From contig JBGOTP010000237.1 in the NCBI GenBank assembly GCA_041476545.1, positions 1 through 8,171 on the forward strand: a stretch of DNA of 8,171 nt. The letters are read 5' to 3'. Positions within the stretch are counted from its first letter, which is position 1; every line of letters starts with the position of its first letter. Made by a program: the position numbers and the translations under genes. Below, in pieces: positions 1 to 7,700 of the stretch. A model generated the notes under the pieces. That model searched no databases, was not told the origin of the DNA, and was given only the letters and a program-made list of their open reading frames with translations. This DNA comes from JBGOTP01 sp041476545. GTDB taxonomy: Bacteria; Acidobacteriota; Vicinamibacteria; Vicinamibacterales; CAVVIG01.

Positions 1-488
1 ACCACGGTGTAATCGTGCAGCCCGAGATGCAGCGTCGCCCCCAACGGCACCGCGAGCTTCACGTCGACGACCGTTTCGTAGTGGGCCTGCGCAATGCCGC
101 GACCCGCGACCAATCTCGTCGGGGGAGGCGCCCCTAGCCCGGTAACTAGGTCGTAGCCAACGACGACGAATCGCAGCAACCGGCCATGCCACGGGCGCTG
201 GACGGTGTAGAAGATGTAGGGAGCCGCCTGGCGGACACCGGGCACGACAGCCATGCGGTAGCGGGTGTCCTCCGGCAGACGCGATTGCTCCGCGAAAGGT
301 CCGCGGGTGTCGCGTTGCACGACCCAGACGTCCGCGCTCGCGATGTTGATGAGCGCCAGGGCTTCATGGACGAATCCATGGTAGATGCCAGCGTAAGAGA
401 GCACGAGGGTCAGAAGCAGTCCGACCCCGACGCAGGAAACGGCGAATCGGCCGAGGTGACGGCCGACGTCGCGAACGGCGAGGTTCAT
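1..488 (-). CDS. FtsX/MacB-type ABC transporter permease, N-terminal part (runs off left edge)
   Basis: Reading the minus strand from the ATG at 488 gives an open frame of 162 codons to the window edge with no stop, so the gene is partial. It begins MNLAVRDVGRHLGRF, followed by a hydrophobic segment (about residues 15-34, SCVGVGLLLTLVLSYAGIY) and then a periplasmic stretch with ADVWVVQRDTRGPFAE. A short cytoplasmic start, one membrane helix and a large periplasmic core is the layout of MacB/DevC-type permeases, and the WVVQR-TRGPFAE type motif is familiar from ABC permeases paired with HlyD proteins. Its ATG overlaps the stop of the HlyD gene by four bases (ATGA), which indicates one transcript and coupled translation. 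The inferred role is the inner-membrane part of an ATP-driven export system working with the HlyD protein. The substrate is unknown, and the ATPase and C-terminal helices lie outside the window. A second methionine (residue 82) is internal and not a better start. Confidence 0.85.
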   Translation of the reverse strand, partial: MNLAVRDVGRHLGRFAVSCVGVGLLLTLVLSYAGIYHGFVHEALALINIASADVWVVQRDTRGPFAEQSRLPEDTRYRMAVVPGVRQAAPYIFYTVQRPWHGRLLRFVVVGYDLVTGLGAPPPTRLVAGRGIAQAHYETVVDVKLAVPLGATLHLGLHDYTV

Positions 489-1615
489 CGCACCTCCCGT
501 GTCGCTACCGTCACGCGTTGGCCGTCGGCGATTGGTTGCTTGCCGGCGAAGGGATCAATAATCACGAGGTCGCCCGCATCCACGCCGCCGGCAAGCTCCA
601 CCGCATCGCGGCCGATCAGTCCCAGCCGCACGGCCCGCCAGTGCGCGCGGCGATCCTTGATCACGAATACGCCCGGCTGGTCGTCGCGCGGGATGATGGC
701 GGGTCTGGGGAGTTGCAACGCCTCAGCTTTGCGGTCCGTCTCGATGTACACGTCCGCCTTGGCGCCGATGAACCAATCCGGCGGCAACTGCTCCACCGTC
801 ACGTCCGCTTCGCGCTCCTCGGTGACGCGGTCGGCTTCCGCTGCCAGTCGGACCAGCCGACCGGGGAACGACTTGCCGGGATGCGCCCGGAAGGTGACCC
901 GCGCGGGCTGGCCGACGCGCAACGTGCCCGCGACGAGCTCATCGACCATCGCGGTGATCCAGAGCTGGTGTGTGTCGGCGATGCGAAAGATCGGCGCGCC
1001 CGGCACGACCGTACCGCCGACCTCCAGGTTGCGGGTCATCACCAGCCCCGACACCGGGCTGTAAATCACCGTGTCGGCGAGACGGGCGCGGGCGAAACCC
1101 AGTTGTGCCTCGGCGTTCTTGAGCTTGGCCTCGGCAACGCGGTATGCGGCCTCGGAGCTGTCGAATTCCGAGTGGGAGATGATGGCGGACCGGAGCATCT
1201 CGCGTTGCCGTGCGATGTCCAGCCGCGCTTTGGCTAGTTCAGCTTGCGCCTGACCGACGCCGGCGTCAGCCACCCGCACGGAGTGCTCGTAATCGGTCGC
1301 CTCCAGGCGAGCCAGGACCTGGCCTTCAGTCACCGTGTCACCCTGATCCACCAGCACCTCGCCGACCTTATCGACCATCTTGGCGCTGAAACTCACCACC
1401 ACTTTCGCCTCCAACGTGCCTGTGCCGAACACCTCTGCCACAAGGGGAGCACGTTGGGGATGGACGGCGGTCACCGGCGTCGGCCCGAGCAATTCGAGCA
1501 GGGCAACCGCTAGGACGGCAGCAATGAGGACCATCGCCCCCGCCAGTTTCCACCATTTTGCAAAGGTGCCTGCGATGCTCGCCGCGTACTGTTTGACGTG
1601 AACGCTCCGATTCAT
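485..1615 (-). CDS. HlyD-family periplasmic adaptor (membrane fusion protein) of an ABC exporter
   Basis: This 376-residue protein is a typical periplasmic adaptor. It has a short basic N-terminus, one membrane anchor (about residues 24-42), a first half of the lipoyl domain (about 70-110, with VDKVGEVLVDQGDTVTEGQVLARLE), an alpha-helical hairpin rich in Ala, Glu and Lys (about 113-182), the second lipoyl half (about 183-213, IYSPVSGLV then GGTVVPGAPIFRIAD), and a beta-barrel plus membrane-proximal domain (about 217-376). Such proteins link an inner-membrane pump to the outer membrane. The ATGA overlap with the downstream permease marks it as that ABC system's partner rather than the distant RND pump's. 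The frame stays open upstream to an ATG at 1732. I chose 1615 because it places a normal basic tail just before the anchor, but no clear ribosome site precedes either start, so the start is uncertain. The substrate is not predictable. Confidence 0.9.
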   Translation of the reverse strand: MNRSVHVKQYAASIAGTFAKWWKLAGAMVLIAAVLAVALLELLGPTPVTAVHPQRAPLVAEVFGTGTLEAKVVVSFSAKMVDKVGEVLVDQGDTVTEGQVLARLEATDYEHSVRVADAGVGQAQAELAKARLDIARQREMLRSAIISHSEFDSSEAAYRVAEAKLKNAEAQLGFARARLADTVIYSPVSGLVMTRNLEVGGTVVPGAPIFRIADTHQLWITAMVDELVAGTLRVGQPARVTFRAHPGKSFPGRLVRLAAEADRVTEEREADVTVEQLPPDWFIGAKADVYIETDRKAEALQLPRPAIIPRDDQPGVFVIKDRRAHWRAVRLGLIGRDAVELAGGVDAGDLVIIDPFAGKQPIADGQRVTVATREVR

Positions 1616-1694
1616 AGGTTTGCGTGCCCAGATCCGTGCGCGCCGAAGCAGATTCCGATCGAGGATGTACTGGACGACGACCGCGTCCGGCTGA

Positions 1695-2050
1695 CGTGCT
1701 CCAGCAGGGCGAATATCTATGCCATCCGTCAAACGCCGGCCAACTCTTCGTCCACCCTACTGGGCCTTTTTCTGGGGCATGCTGGTGATGACCGTCAGCG
1801 GCTTGCTCCTGTGACGGCACTTCACCTGTGGTTCGACAACATCACGTTGCGCTACTTGCCGAAGTGGGTGGCCGACATCGCGACGGCCGTGCATTTCTAC
1901 GAGGCCGTCCTCGCCGCGCTCGCCATTCTGGTCTGGCATTTCTACTGGGTGATCTTCGGTCCGGACGTCTATCCGATGGATTGGAGCTGGTGGGACGGCC
2001 GCGCGCCCACCCGCCGCAAGCTCGAGCGGGAGCCGGAGAGCGCAGCGTAG
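1695..2050 (+). pseudogene. Broken C-terminal remnant of a membrane cytochrome b (cytochrome b/b6, b561-like)
   Basis: Two frames together give a recognisable cytochrome b C-terminus. Positions 1758-1811 read YWAFFWGMLVMTVSGLLL and then hit TGA at 1812. After a shift, 1829-2050 read WFDNITLRYLPKWV, then TAVHFYEAVLAALAILVWHFY, then VIFGPDVYPMDWSWWDG, ending at TAG with a basic and acidic tail. Two hydrophobic helices and a histidine pair (HFYEA and VWHFY) match the last helices of di-heme cytochrome b subunits that pass electrons between the quinone pool and periplasmic cytochromes. Deleting the 17 bases 1812-1828 joins the halves in frame as SGLLLWFDN; the insertion sits between two copies of CCTGTG. 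Upstream there is a stop at 1692, and no N-terminal helices are visible before the divergent HlyD gene, so the gene is both truncated and frameshifted. The exact left limit is uncertain; clear similarity starts near 1755. A shortened membrane protein from the second frame alone is possible but unlikely. Confidence 0.8.
1808..1830 (+). repeat. Direct repeat CCTGTG flanking a 17-base frameshifting insertion
   Basis: CCTGTG occurs at 1808-1813 and again at 1825-1830, with a repeat period of 17 bases. The intervening segment introduces the TGA stop and shifts the frame inside the cytochrome b remnant. Removing one unit restores the conserved run from SGLLL to WFDN. The short repeat suggests an insertion by slippage or end-joining, or a footprint of a small event. 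The inserted bases are not a copy of the preceding 17. Confidence 0.75.
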
Positions 2051-2183
2051 TCGACGCGTTGGGCAGCGGCGGAAGTCCCGCAGCCGAAGGAGCTTTCGCC
2101 CCCAATCAACTGCGCTACGACAGATGAATGAATGACATTTGAGGGTGGCTCGTTCTCGACGCCATTTTCCGCTCGACGCGGAG

Positions 2184-2207
2184 GTCGGCCCATGATATCG
2201 GGCCGAC
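2184..2207. repeat. Perfect 8-bp inverted repeat with 8-base spacer
   Basis: GTCGGCCC and GGGCCGAC flank ATGATATC, forming a perfect 8-bp stem. No run of T follows on either strand, so it is not a normal intrinsic terminator. It could be an operator or an RNA hairpin in the leader region of the cytochrome-porin gene, but nothing else supports a role. Confidence 0.45.
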
Positions 2208-2297
2208 GTGTGGGTGGGGTGGAGTGAGGGGAATGGCGGCCATGGGCCTGGCGCTCTGGGCCTCGTGGCGGGGTTGGCCGCGGCTGACGGCTGCGCG

Positions 2298-2309
2298 CGA
2301 CCCGGGTCG
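2298..2309. repeat. 12-bp perfect palindrome CGACCCGGGTCG
   Basis: A 12-base perfect palindrome lies about 260 bases upstream of the cytochrome-porin start. Such sites can be bound by dimeric regulators, but chance occurrence in GC-rich DNA is plausible. Confidence 0.3.
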
Positions 2310-2555
2310 ATGTATCCCTCCATTGCGCCGCGGCGAACGGCGCCACATTCACGGCTTCGCCGACGCCCTATGAAGTGGACCCCCAGGGGCGGTGTCGGCG
2401 CGCCAGACTCTGGCTGGAAAGACGCCCGGTGTCCCTCGGGGCGCAGGTGGCGTGGGATCGAGCCATGCGATCGCGTCTTGGCAACGCCCTGCTCATCCCG
2501 TTCGCTATGACGGAACCCCCCGGAATCCAATTGGGACGAGAGTGATTGTGGAGCG

Positions 2556-2563
2556 AAAGGAGG
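2556..2563 (+). promoter_or_regulatory. Strong ribosome binding site fixing the cytochrome-porin start
   Basis: AAAGGAGG matches the anti-Shine-Dalgarno consensus, with eight bases to the ATG at 2572. It decides the start: the frame is open upstream as far as 2392, but that extension is Arg/Pro/Gly-rich and would bury the signal peptide. Confidence 0.9.
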
Positions 2564-2571
2564 AGAGAAAA

Positions 2572-3861
2572 ATGATTGGAAGCTTCGGAGGTGTCAATCG
2601 CCTGCTGTCGTGCTGTGGTCTCCTGATGGTCATTGGGCTGCTGTTCCCGCCGGATAGCTTCGGCATGCCCAACTTCGCCAGACAGTACAGCGCTCCCTGC
2701 TCGCTGTGCCACACCATCATCCCGCGCCTGAACCGGGTAGGCTACGAGTTTCGCCGTTCGGGCTTTCGCGCGCCGGGAGAGATCGGTGAGGAGCGCGCGA
2801 TCGAGAAGGAACGTATTACACCGATGTTCATTGGCGCCAACTACTTCGACGCGCGCATCCAATCCAACGTGTCGTACGCCCAGCGCAATCACGCGACCTC
2901 GAGTGGCGCCTACAGTCCGACGGGCGGGACTTCCAGAGACGCCAAGGTCGAGTTCACTGAGTTCACCTTGTATCCGCTGACGGGAGGGTTCCTCGGGCAT
3001 TGGGCTACGATGACCGAGATCTCCGGCAGCACAGACAACATCGAGATCGAGAACGCGTACCTGCGCTACGTCGCCAAGCTGAACGACTTCATCTGGGAAG
3101 CCCGGCTGGGAGTCTTTCATCCTTTCGAGGGGTACGGCGCCTCCGACCGGCCGATAGGGCTCGCCCGACCGCTCATCCAGACGCAGGGGACCGTCAACGC
3201 GAACGGTGTCAAGAACGGCTTTCACCCGTGGGGCTTCGACGAGTCTGGGGCAGAGGCAGGGATCGCTTACGAAGGTTCCTCGCTCAGCGCTACGATCTTC
3301 AACGGGCTGGTCGAGAACGCCGACGATCCGGCACAAGGCGGCAAGCTCGCGAAGACCGCCGGGAGTCCGACCCAGAATAACTTCGACTACCAGGTGTTCT
3401 TCAACCAGTTCCTGACTGACAGTGGTGCCGCCGCGGCCGTGTACTACTACAATGGACGCATCTCGCTGGGTGACCCGGACGCTCTTCACAGGGACTCGTT
3501 CCATCGGGTCACCGGTTACTTGAGCTACCCGGTCATCGACGAAGTATTGCTGCTCGGCGGCTACGGCTGGGGTTCGGACAAAGACACGGTCACTCATAAG
3601 ACGGCTCAAAGCAAGGGGGGCTTCTTTGAAGTCGATGGCTACATTGATCCCATGCTGGGGATCGGTGCGCGCTACGACCACTTCGACCCCAACGACAGAG
3701 CCAACGACAACAATCTCCAGACGGCCACGGCATTCGTCAACGTGCCGCTCAATAATGGTATCCAGTTCATCGGGGAATATCAGTATAAGGACACCGAAAA
3801 AGTGGGCAACCCCAATCAGGTTGCCCACAGCATCAACCTACGATTCATCTACATCTTCTAG
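2572..3861 (+). CDS. Fused c-type cytochrome and outer-membrane beta-barrel protein (Cyc2-like layout)
   Basis: The protein has 429 residues. A signal peptide (about residues 1-31, hydrophobic core LLSCCGLLMVIGLLF) leads into MPNFARQYSAPCSLCH, where C43, C46 and H47 form a CxxCH site for one covalently bound heme c. PRLNRVGYEFRRSGFR follows. This short heme segment, with its PxLNxxGxxFxxxGxR pattern, is characteristic of cytochrome-porin fusions such as Cyc2 of iron oxidisers. The remaining roughly 340 residues alternate polar and hydrophobic positions with many Tyr, Phe and Gly (for example AAAVYYYNGRISLG and LLLGGYGWGSDKD), and the chain ends INLRFIYIF with a terminal Phe, the usual beta-barrel assembly signal. 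Size and strand-like repeats suit a barrel of about 14-16 strands. The inferred role is single-heme electron transfer across the outer membrane; the donor or acceptor is unknown. It appears to be transcribed alone, with a terminator 105 bases after the stop. Assignment to true Cyc2 is not proven; related cytochrome-porins of unknown function also exist. Confidence 0.82.
   Translation: MIGSFGGVNRLLSCCGLLMVIGLLFPPDSFGMPNFARQYSAPCSLCHTIIPRLNRVGYEFRRSGFRAPGEIGEERAIEKERITPMFIGANYFDARIQSNVSYAQRNHATSSGAYSPTGGTSRDAKVEFTEFTLYPLTGGFLGHWATMTEISGSTDNIEIENAYLRYVAKLNDFIWEARLGVFHPFEGYGASDRPIGLARPLIQTQGTVNANGVKNGFHPWGFDESGAEAGIAYEGSSLSATIFNGLVENADDPAQGGKLAKTAGSPTQNNFDYQVFFNQFLTDSGAAAAVYYYNGRISLGDPDALHRDSFHRVTGYLSYPVIDEVLLLGGYGWGSDKDTVTHKTAQSKGGFFEVDGYIDPMLGIGARYDHFDPNDRANDNNLQTATAFVNVPLNNGIQFIGEYQYKDTEKVGNPNQVAHSINLRFIYIF
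3797..3828 (-). terminator. Possible antisense intrinsic terminator inside the cytochrome-porin gene
   Basis: GTGGGCAACC (3802-3811) and GGTTGCCCAC (3819-3828) form a perfect 10-bp stem with a 7-base loop. On the minus strand the stem is followed by TTTTT (A tract at 3797-3801), the form of an intrinsic terminator. It would stop transcripts running leftward from the RND side. On the plus strand the A tract precedes the stem, so it would not terminate sense transcription. It encodes KVGNPNQVAHS, so chance is possible. Confidence 0.5.
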
Positions 3862-3966
3862 TGCGGGATGCCGCTTCCGTGTTCCCCATGTCATCAATGG
3901 AGTGACTGACGTATCTTGTTGAGATGGGCTAGCCGCTCATCGTCGCGGAGGAATGAACAGAAGGGT

Positions 3967-4000
3967 ACGAGAAGGATGCCTCGCGGGGCGTCCTTTTCGT
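3967..4000 (+). terminator. Intrinsic terminator of the cytochrome-porin gene
   Basis: ACGAGAAGGATGCC (3967-3980) pairs with GGCGTCCTTTTCGT (3987-4000) over 14 bp, including two G-U pairs, around a 6-base loop. The TTTT lies in the distal arm and serves as the U tract of a shorter core hairpin. It sits between the cytochrome-porin stop and the lipoprotein start, and separates the two genes into different transcripts. Confidence 0.75.
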
Positions 4001-4052
4001 ATCGTCAGTCCGGCTACGCGGGAATCAGCCTTACCGAATCGAGGGCCATAAC

Positions 4053-4670
4053 GTGTCGGTGAAGAACACTAAATCGCTGATCATCTGCATGGCATTTCTG
4101 ATGTCGACAACGGGGTGCGCGATCGTTGTGGCTGCTCGCCGCTCGGAGTCCGTGAAGAAACTCCAGCTAGGCATGGCGCCCAGTGAAGTCCTACAGGTGG
4201 TCGGTGGCCCTGAGGGAAAAGAAGACGTGACCACTCCTGAAGGACCGCTAGAGGTCTGGCGCTACGTGATATACGAAGGAGGGTACTGGAAGAGGTACGC
4301 GATCGGCTTCAGGGATGGCCGCCTGGCCTCGCTGGGCGTGCCAGCGACCGAGCAACCCCGAGAGCCCGTTGCCAAAGCAAACGCAGGCTCCCAGGCCCAG
4401 ACACAGCGCCCGAAAGTGGAGGACTCAGTCCACCAAGCGTATGTCGCCGCCTACTTGCGCGGGTATCAGAACGGTGAACACGACCGCGATGCCGCATGGA
4501 CGGAGGCGATCGCGCGGCTGGTTCCAGAGAAGGAACGCACGCTCAAACAACGTGAGGCGCTGGCTTTCGTAGCCGGTCACGAGGCGGGGAGGGGTGAAGA
4601 ACAGGCGAGGAGAGAAATGCAAAAGGCGTGGGAGGAATATGTAGGCGCAGAAACGCCGACGCCTCCTTGA
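4053..4670 (+). CDS. Lipoprotein with BamE/SmpA-like domain and helical C-terminal tail
   Basis: The predicted protein has 205 residues. It starts with a basic and hydrophobic signal (KNTKSLIICMAFLMSTTGC) ending in a lipobox-like TTGC, with Cys22 the likely lipidated residue. Residues about 36-95 (LQLGMAPSEVLQVVGGPEG, then EVWRYVIYEGG, then YAIGFRDGRLASLG) match the pattern of SmpA/OmlA/BamE-type domains, which have a helix pair and a three-stranded sheet. A Gln- and Pro-rich linker (about 100-124) leads to a charged helical region (about 126-198) that is not part of usual BamE proteins. The start is GTG at 4053, with GAGGG at 4041-4045 as a moderate ribosome site; a second GTG three codons later would also keep the signal. 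It is probably anchored in the outer or inner membrane facing the periplasm. The fold call is fair, but the function is unknown, and it should not be read as BamE itself. Confidence 0.78.
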   Translation: MSVKNTKSLIICMAFLMSTTGCAIVVAARRSESVKKLQLGMAPSEVLQVVGGPEGKEDVTTPEGPLEVWRYVIYEGGYWKRYAIGFRDGRLASLGVPATEQPREPVAKANAGSQAQTQRPKVEDSVHQAYVAAYLRGYQNGEHDRDAAWTEAIARLVPEKERTLKQREALAFVAGHEAGRGEEQARREMQKAWEEYVGAETPTPP

Positions 4671-4757
4671 CCACCTGGCATCACAATCGCGTTCCGCCGC
4701 GCCTTATCACGGAGCGCCGGCGCGCCCCGCCGCGCCTGACGGGGTATGTGGGGCGGG
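4671..4757. other. Short convergent intergenic region
   Basis: This separates the ends of the lipoprotein gene (plus) and the RND gene (minus). It contains GC-rich self-complementary sequence, with GGCGCG at 4719-4724 pairing with CGCGCC at 4731-4736, but no T tract. A standard terminator for either gene is not evident. Confidence 0.5.
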
Positions 4758-7700
4758 CTAGACGTTCAGCGTCGTGCCGGCCGGTCTGTGGGGTTGATTC
4801 AGCAGCAGCGCGTAAACCGTCGGCGTCGCCACCAGCGAGAGTAGCACCGAGATGCACAGCGCACCGATGACGGCGATGGCCAGCGGCCTGAGCATGTCCG
4901 CGCCGCTGCCGATGCCATACGCCAGTGGCAACATGCCGAACCCGGCAGCCATCGAGGTCATGAGCACTGGACGCAGACGGCGATGGCCGGAGTGTACCAG
5001 CGCGTCGTCCAAATTGACCCCGTCGGCGCGCAAGTGCTCGACGAAGTCCAACATCAGGATGCCGTTTTTGGCCACAATGCCCACGCCGATGATTGCGCCC
5101 AGGAAAGAGACGACGTTCAGCGAGGTGCCGGTGATCCACAACGCGAGCACGCTGCCGAACAGCGCCAGCACCGCACCGAACACAATCGCCACGGGTTTAT
5201 AGAACGAACGAAATTCCACCAGCAAAACGGTGAAGACGAGGAAGAGGGCCATCAGCAGCACAAGCAGCAGGTTGCGGAACGATTCCTGTTGTTGCTGGTA
5301 GAGGCCGCCAAACTCAATCGTGCCCGGCGGCAACGATTTGTCCTGACTCAACTTGTCGCGGATTTCAGCCATCGCACTGCCCAGGTCGCGGCCTTCCAGG
5401 CGCGCGGTGACAGCGACGTTCTGGCGTAGGTCCTCGCGGCGCAATTCCAACTGGCCGGGTATTTCCACGAGGTCGGCGACTTGCGAGAGCTTCACCACCG
5501 TCCCGCCGGGCGCGCGCAGAGGCAGCTCGCGGAGCGCCGCCATACGATCAATGTCCAGCCGGTCCACCAACACGCGAATATTGATGAGCCGGTCGCCTTC
5601 GAGCACCGTTGACGCGACCTGACCCAGCATGGCCGTGTTCACGGCGGCGGCCACGTCGGCGGCGGTCAATCCGAACCGCTCCGCGTCGGTGTAGCGGACG
5701 CGCAGACTGATGCTGGGGCCGGCGTAAATCAGTCCGTTCAGAACATCGACCACGCCTTTGACCTGCTTCAACTGTTCTGCAACTTCCGGCGCCTTCTTCT
5801 TCAGGAACTCGATGTCGGTAGAGAAGAGCTTCACTTCAATCGGCTGGGGTGCCCACGTCAAATCGCCGATCAGGTCGCTCAGGATGCCCGGAAACTCCCA
5901 CTCGATACCGGGCAACGCGACTTGGACTTTGTGCCGCAATTCGGCGATGACTTCCGGCGTTTTGCGTTTGCGGTCGGTCTTGAGTTTGACAAGAAAATCA
6001 CCGGTGTTTGGCTCGGCGATGGAGAGCGCGAGGCGCGCGCCCGTGCGGCGGGAATAGCTTTCGATTTCCGGCGTCGCACGCAGGATGTCCTCGGCTTGCA
6101 GAAGTTGGCGGTGTGTCTCGGTCAGGCTCGTGCCGAACGGCGCGATGTAATCAATGACGAAACCGCCCTCGTCCAGCGGCGGCAGGAATTCGCTCTCCAG
6201 CTTCTGATAAATGCCCACGCCGAGCAGCAGCACCACGCCGCTCGCGCCGAGCGTGAGCCAGCGATGCCGCAGCGCGGCGCGCACAGCGACTTCGTAAGAA
6301 TCGTGGACCCGCCGTAGGAGAAAACCGCCTTCTTCGCTCCTGGGCGCTTGGCCGTGCTCCTTGCCGCCGTCGCGGATGAACCACGCGGCAAGCGACGGCG
6401 TGAGCGTGATGGCCAGGACCAGCGACGTGAGCAGCGCCACCACCATCGTTAGAGCGAGCGCCCGGAAGAACACGCCGGTGACGCCGTCGAGGAACGCCAG
6501 TGGGATGAACACAACGACAGGCGTCAGCGTGGAGCCGACGAGCGGGTGGACAATCTCGCTCATGGCTGTCTGAATCGCTTCGACGCGCCGGAGACCGGCA
6601 GCAATCTTAGCGTAGATGGATTCCACCACCACGATCGCGTCATCAATCACCAGCCCGATGGCCGCCGCGATGCCGCCGAGCGTCATCAAGTTGAAACTGA
6701 GCTGCGCCAGGTGCATCGCCACCACGGTGATGAGTACCGTGATCGGGATGACCACGATCGCAGTCAGGGTGATCCCCCAATGTTTCAGGAAGAGGTAAAT
6801 AATGACTACCGAGAGGACCAGACCGAAGAGGATGGCGTCCCGAACGCTGCCCACCGACTCGTGGACGAACAGCGATTGGTCGTAGTAATAGGCGGTCTTC
6901 AGGTCCGGCGGCAGGTCCGCCTTCGCCGCGCGTAACACCTGCTTGAGGCCATTGGCAATGTCCAACGTGCTGCCGTTGGGCTGGCTGCGGATGTTGAGCA
7001 GCACGGCATTCGCCCCCTCGGCGGTGACGACGTTGAAGACCGGCTCGGGGCCGCGCTCCACGCGGGCGAAGTCTTTGATGCGAACCGGATGGCTGTTGGC
7101 AACCGTCACCGTCAGGTTCTCGATGTCGCCAATGGAATGCACGCGGCCATCCACGACCGTGAGGTACAGTGTGTAGTTCTCCTCGTGCATACCGGTGGGC
7201 GCGATGAGGTTGTTCTTGTCCAGCGCGTCAGTGACTTGCTGGAGGCTGAGGTTGGCCGCCTGCAAGCGGCGCGGGTCCACCACGACGTGATACTCGGGCG
7301 TCCGCCCGCCCACGAGGTCCACACGGGCCACGCCGGGGATGCGGAGGAAGCGCGGCTTAAGGTCGTAGCGCGCCGTTTCCCACAGTTCGGTGATACTGCG
7401 TGAGGGACTGGTGAGACTCACTCCGATAATGGGGAACGCGGAGAACGTCAGCCGCCAGACCGTCGTGCTGGCGGTCGCCGGCAGCACGAAACGGATCTGC
7501 CCCAGGCGACTGTTGACGTAGAGCTCCGACTGAATCATGTCCACCTGCCAGTTGAAGAAGACGCTGATCTCCGCCGCGCCGCGCCCCGTAGTGGAACGAA
7601 TGGTGACCGAACCGGGAATGTCCTTCATCGCTTCCTCGATGGGCCGCGTGATGGTGGCCATCATCTCGTCGGCCGGCATCACCCCGTTGTCGACAAGAAT

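Larger units (their letters stand above)
2051..2571. other. Gene-poor interval and leader of the cytochrome-porin gene
   Basis: About 520 bases without a convincing gene on either strand. The open frames here have biased, low-complexity translations rich in Arg, Pro and Gly, and no ribosome sites. The interval holds two inverted repeats (2184-2207 and 2298-2309), a small ATGA triple repeat near 2124-2135, and the leader of the gene starting at 2572. I see no clear sigma-70 or sigma-54 promoter that I would defend. Confidence 0.6.

Noticed and set aside
186..1237. Plus-strand open frames of 239 and 292 codons opposite the permease and HlyD genes
   Set aside because: Both lie antisense to well-supported proteins and have Arg/Ser-rich or His-rich translations without recognisable domains.
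1598..1757. N-terminal part of the plus-strand open frame that ends at 2050, read as a normal protein
   Set aside because: Before position 1829 this frame does not resemble cytochrome b; the homologous sequence lies in another frame. The predicted ATG is therefore not a real gene start.
2478..2510. Possible sigma-70 or sigma-54 promoter (TTGGCA region) upstream of the cytochrome-porin gene
   Set aside because: There is no convincing -10 hexamer at the right spacing, and the GG-to-GC distance is one base short of the sigma-54 consensus.
1757..2530. 257-codon minus-strand open frame
   Set aside because: It is antisense to the cytochrome b remnant and spans the gene-poor interval. The translation is rich in Arg, Pro and Ser with no domain or ribosome site.
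2572..2616. Cys-Cys at residues 14-15 of the cytochrome-porin as a lipobox
   Set aside because: The cysteines lie inside the hydrophobic core of the signal peptide, with more hydrophobic residues after them, unlike a lipoprotein cleavage site.
2368..3828. 486-codon open frame on the minus strand opposite the cytochrome-porin gene
   Set aside because: It is a GC-driven mirror of the real gene. The plus-strand gene has a strong ribosome site, a signal peptide and a heme motif; the antisense product has none of these.
3953..4051. 32-codon open frame starting right after GGAGGA
   Set aside because: The spacing from GGAGGA to ATG is only one base, and the frame runs through the terminator hairpin at 3967-4000.
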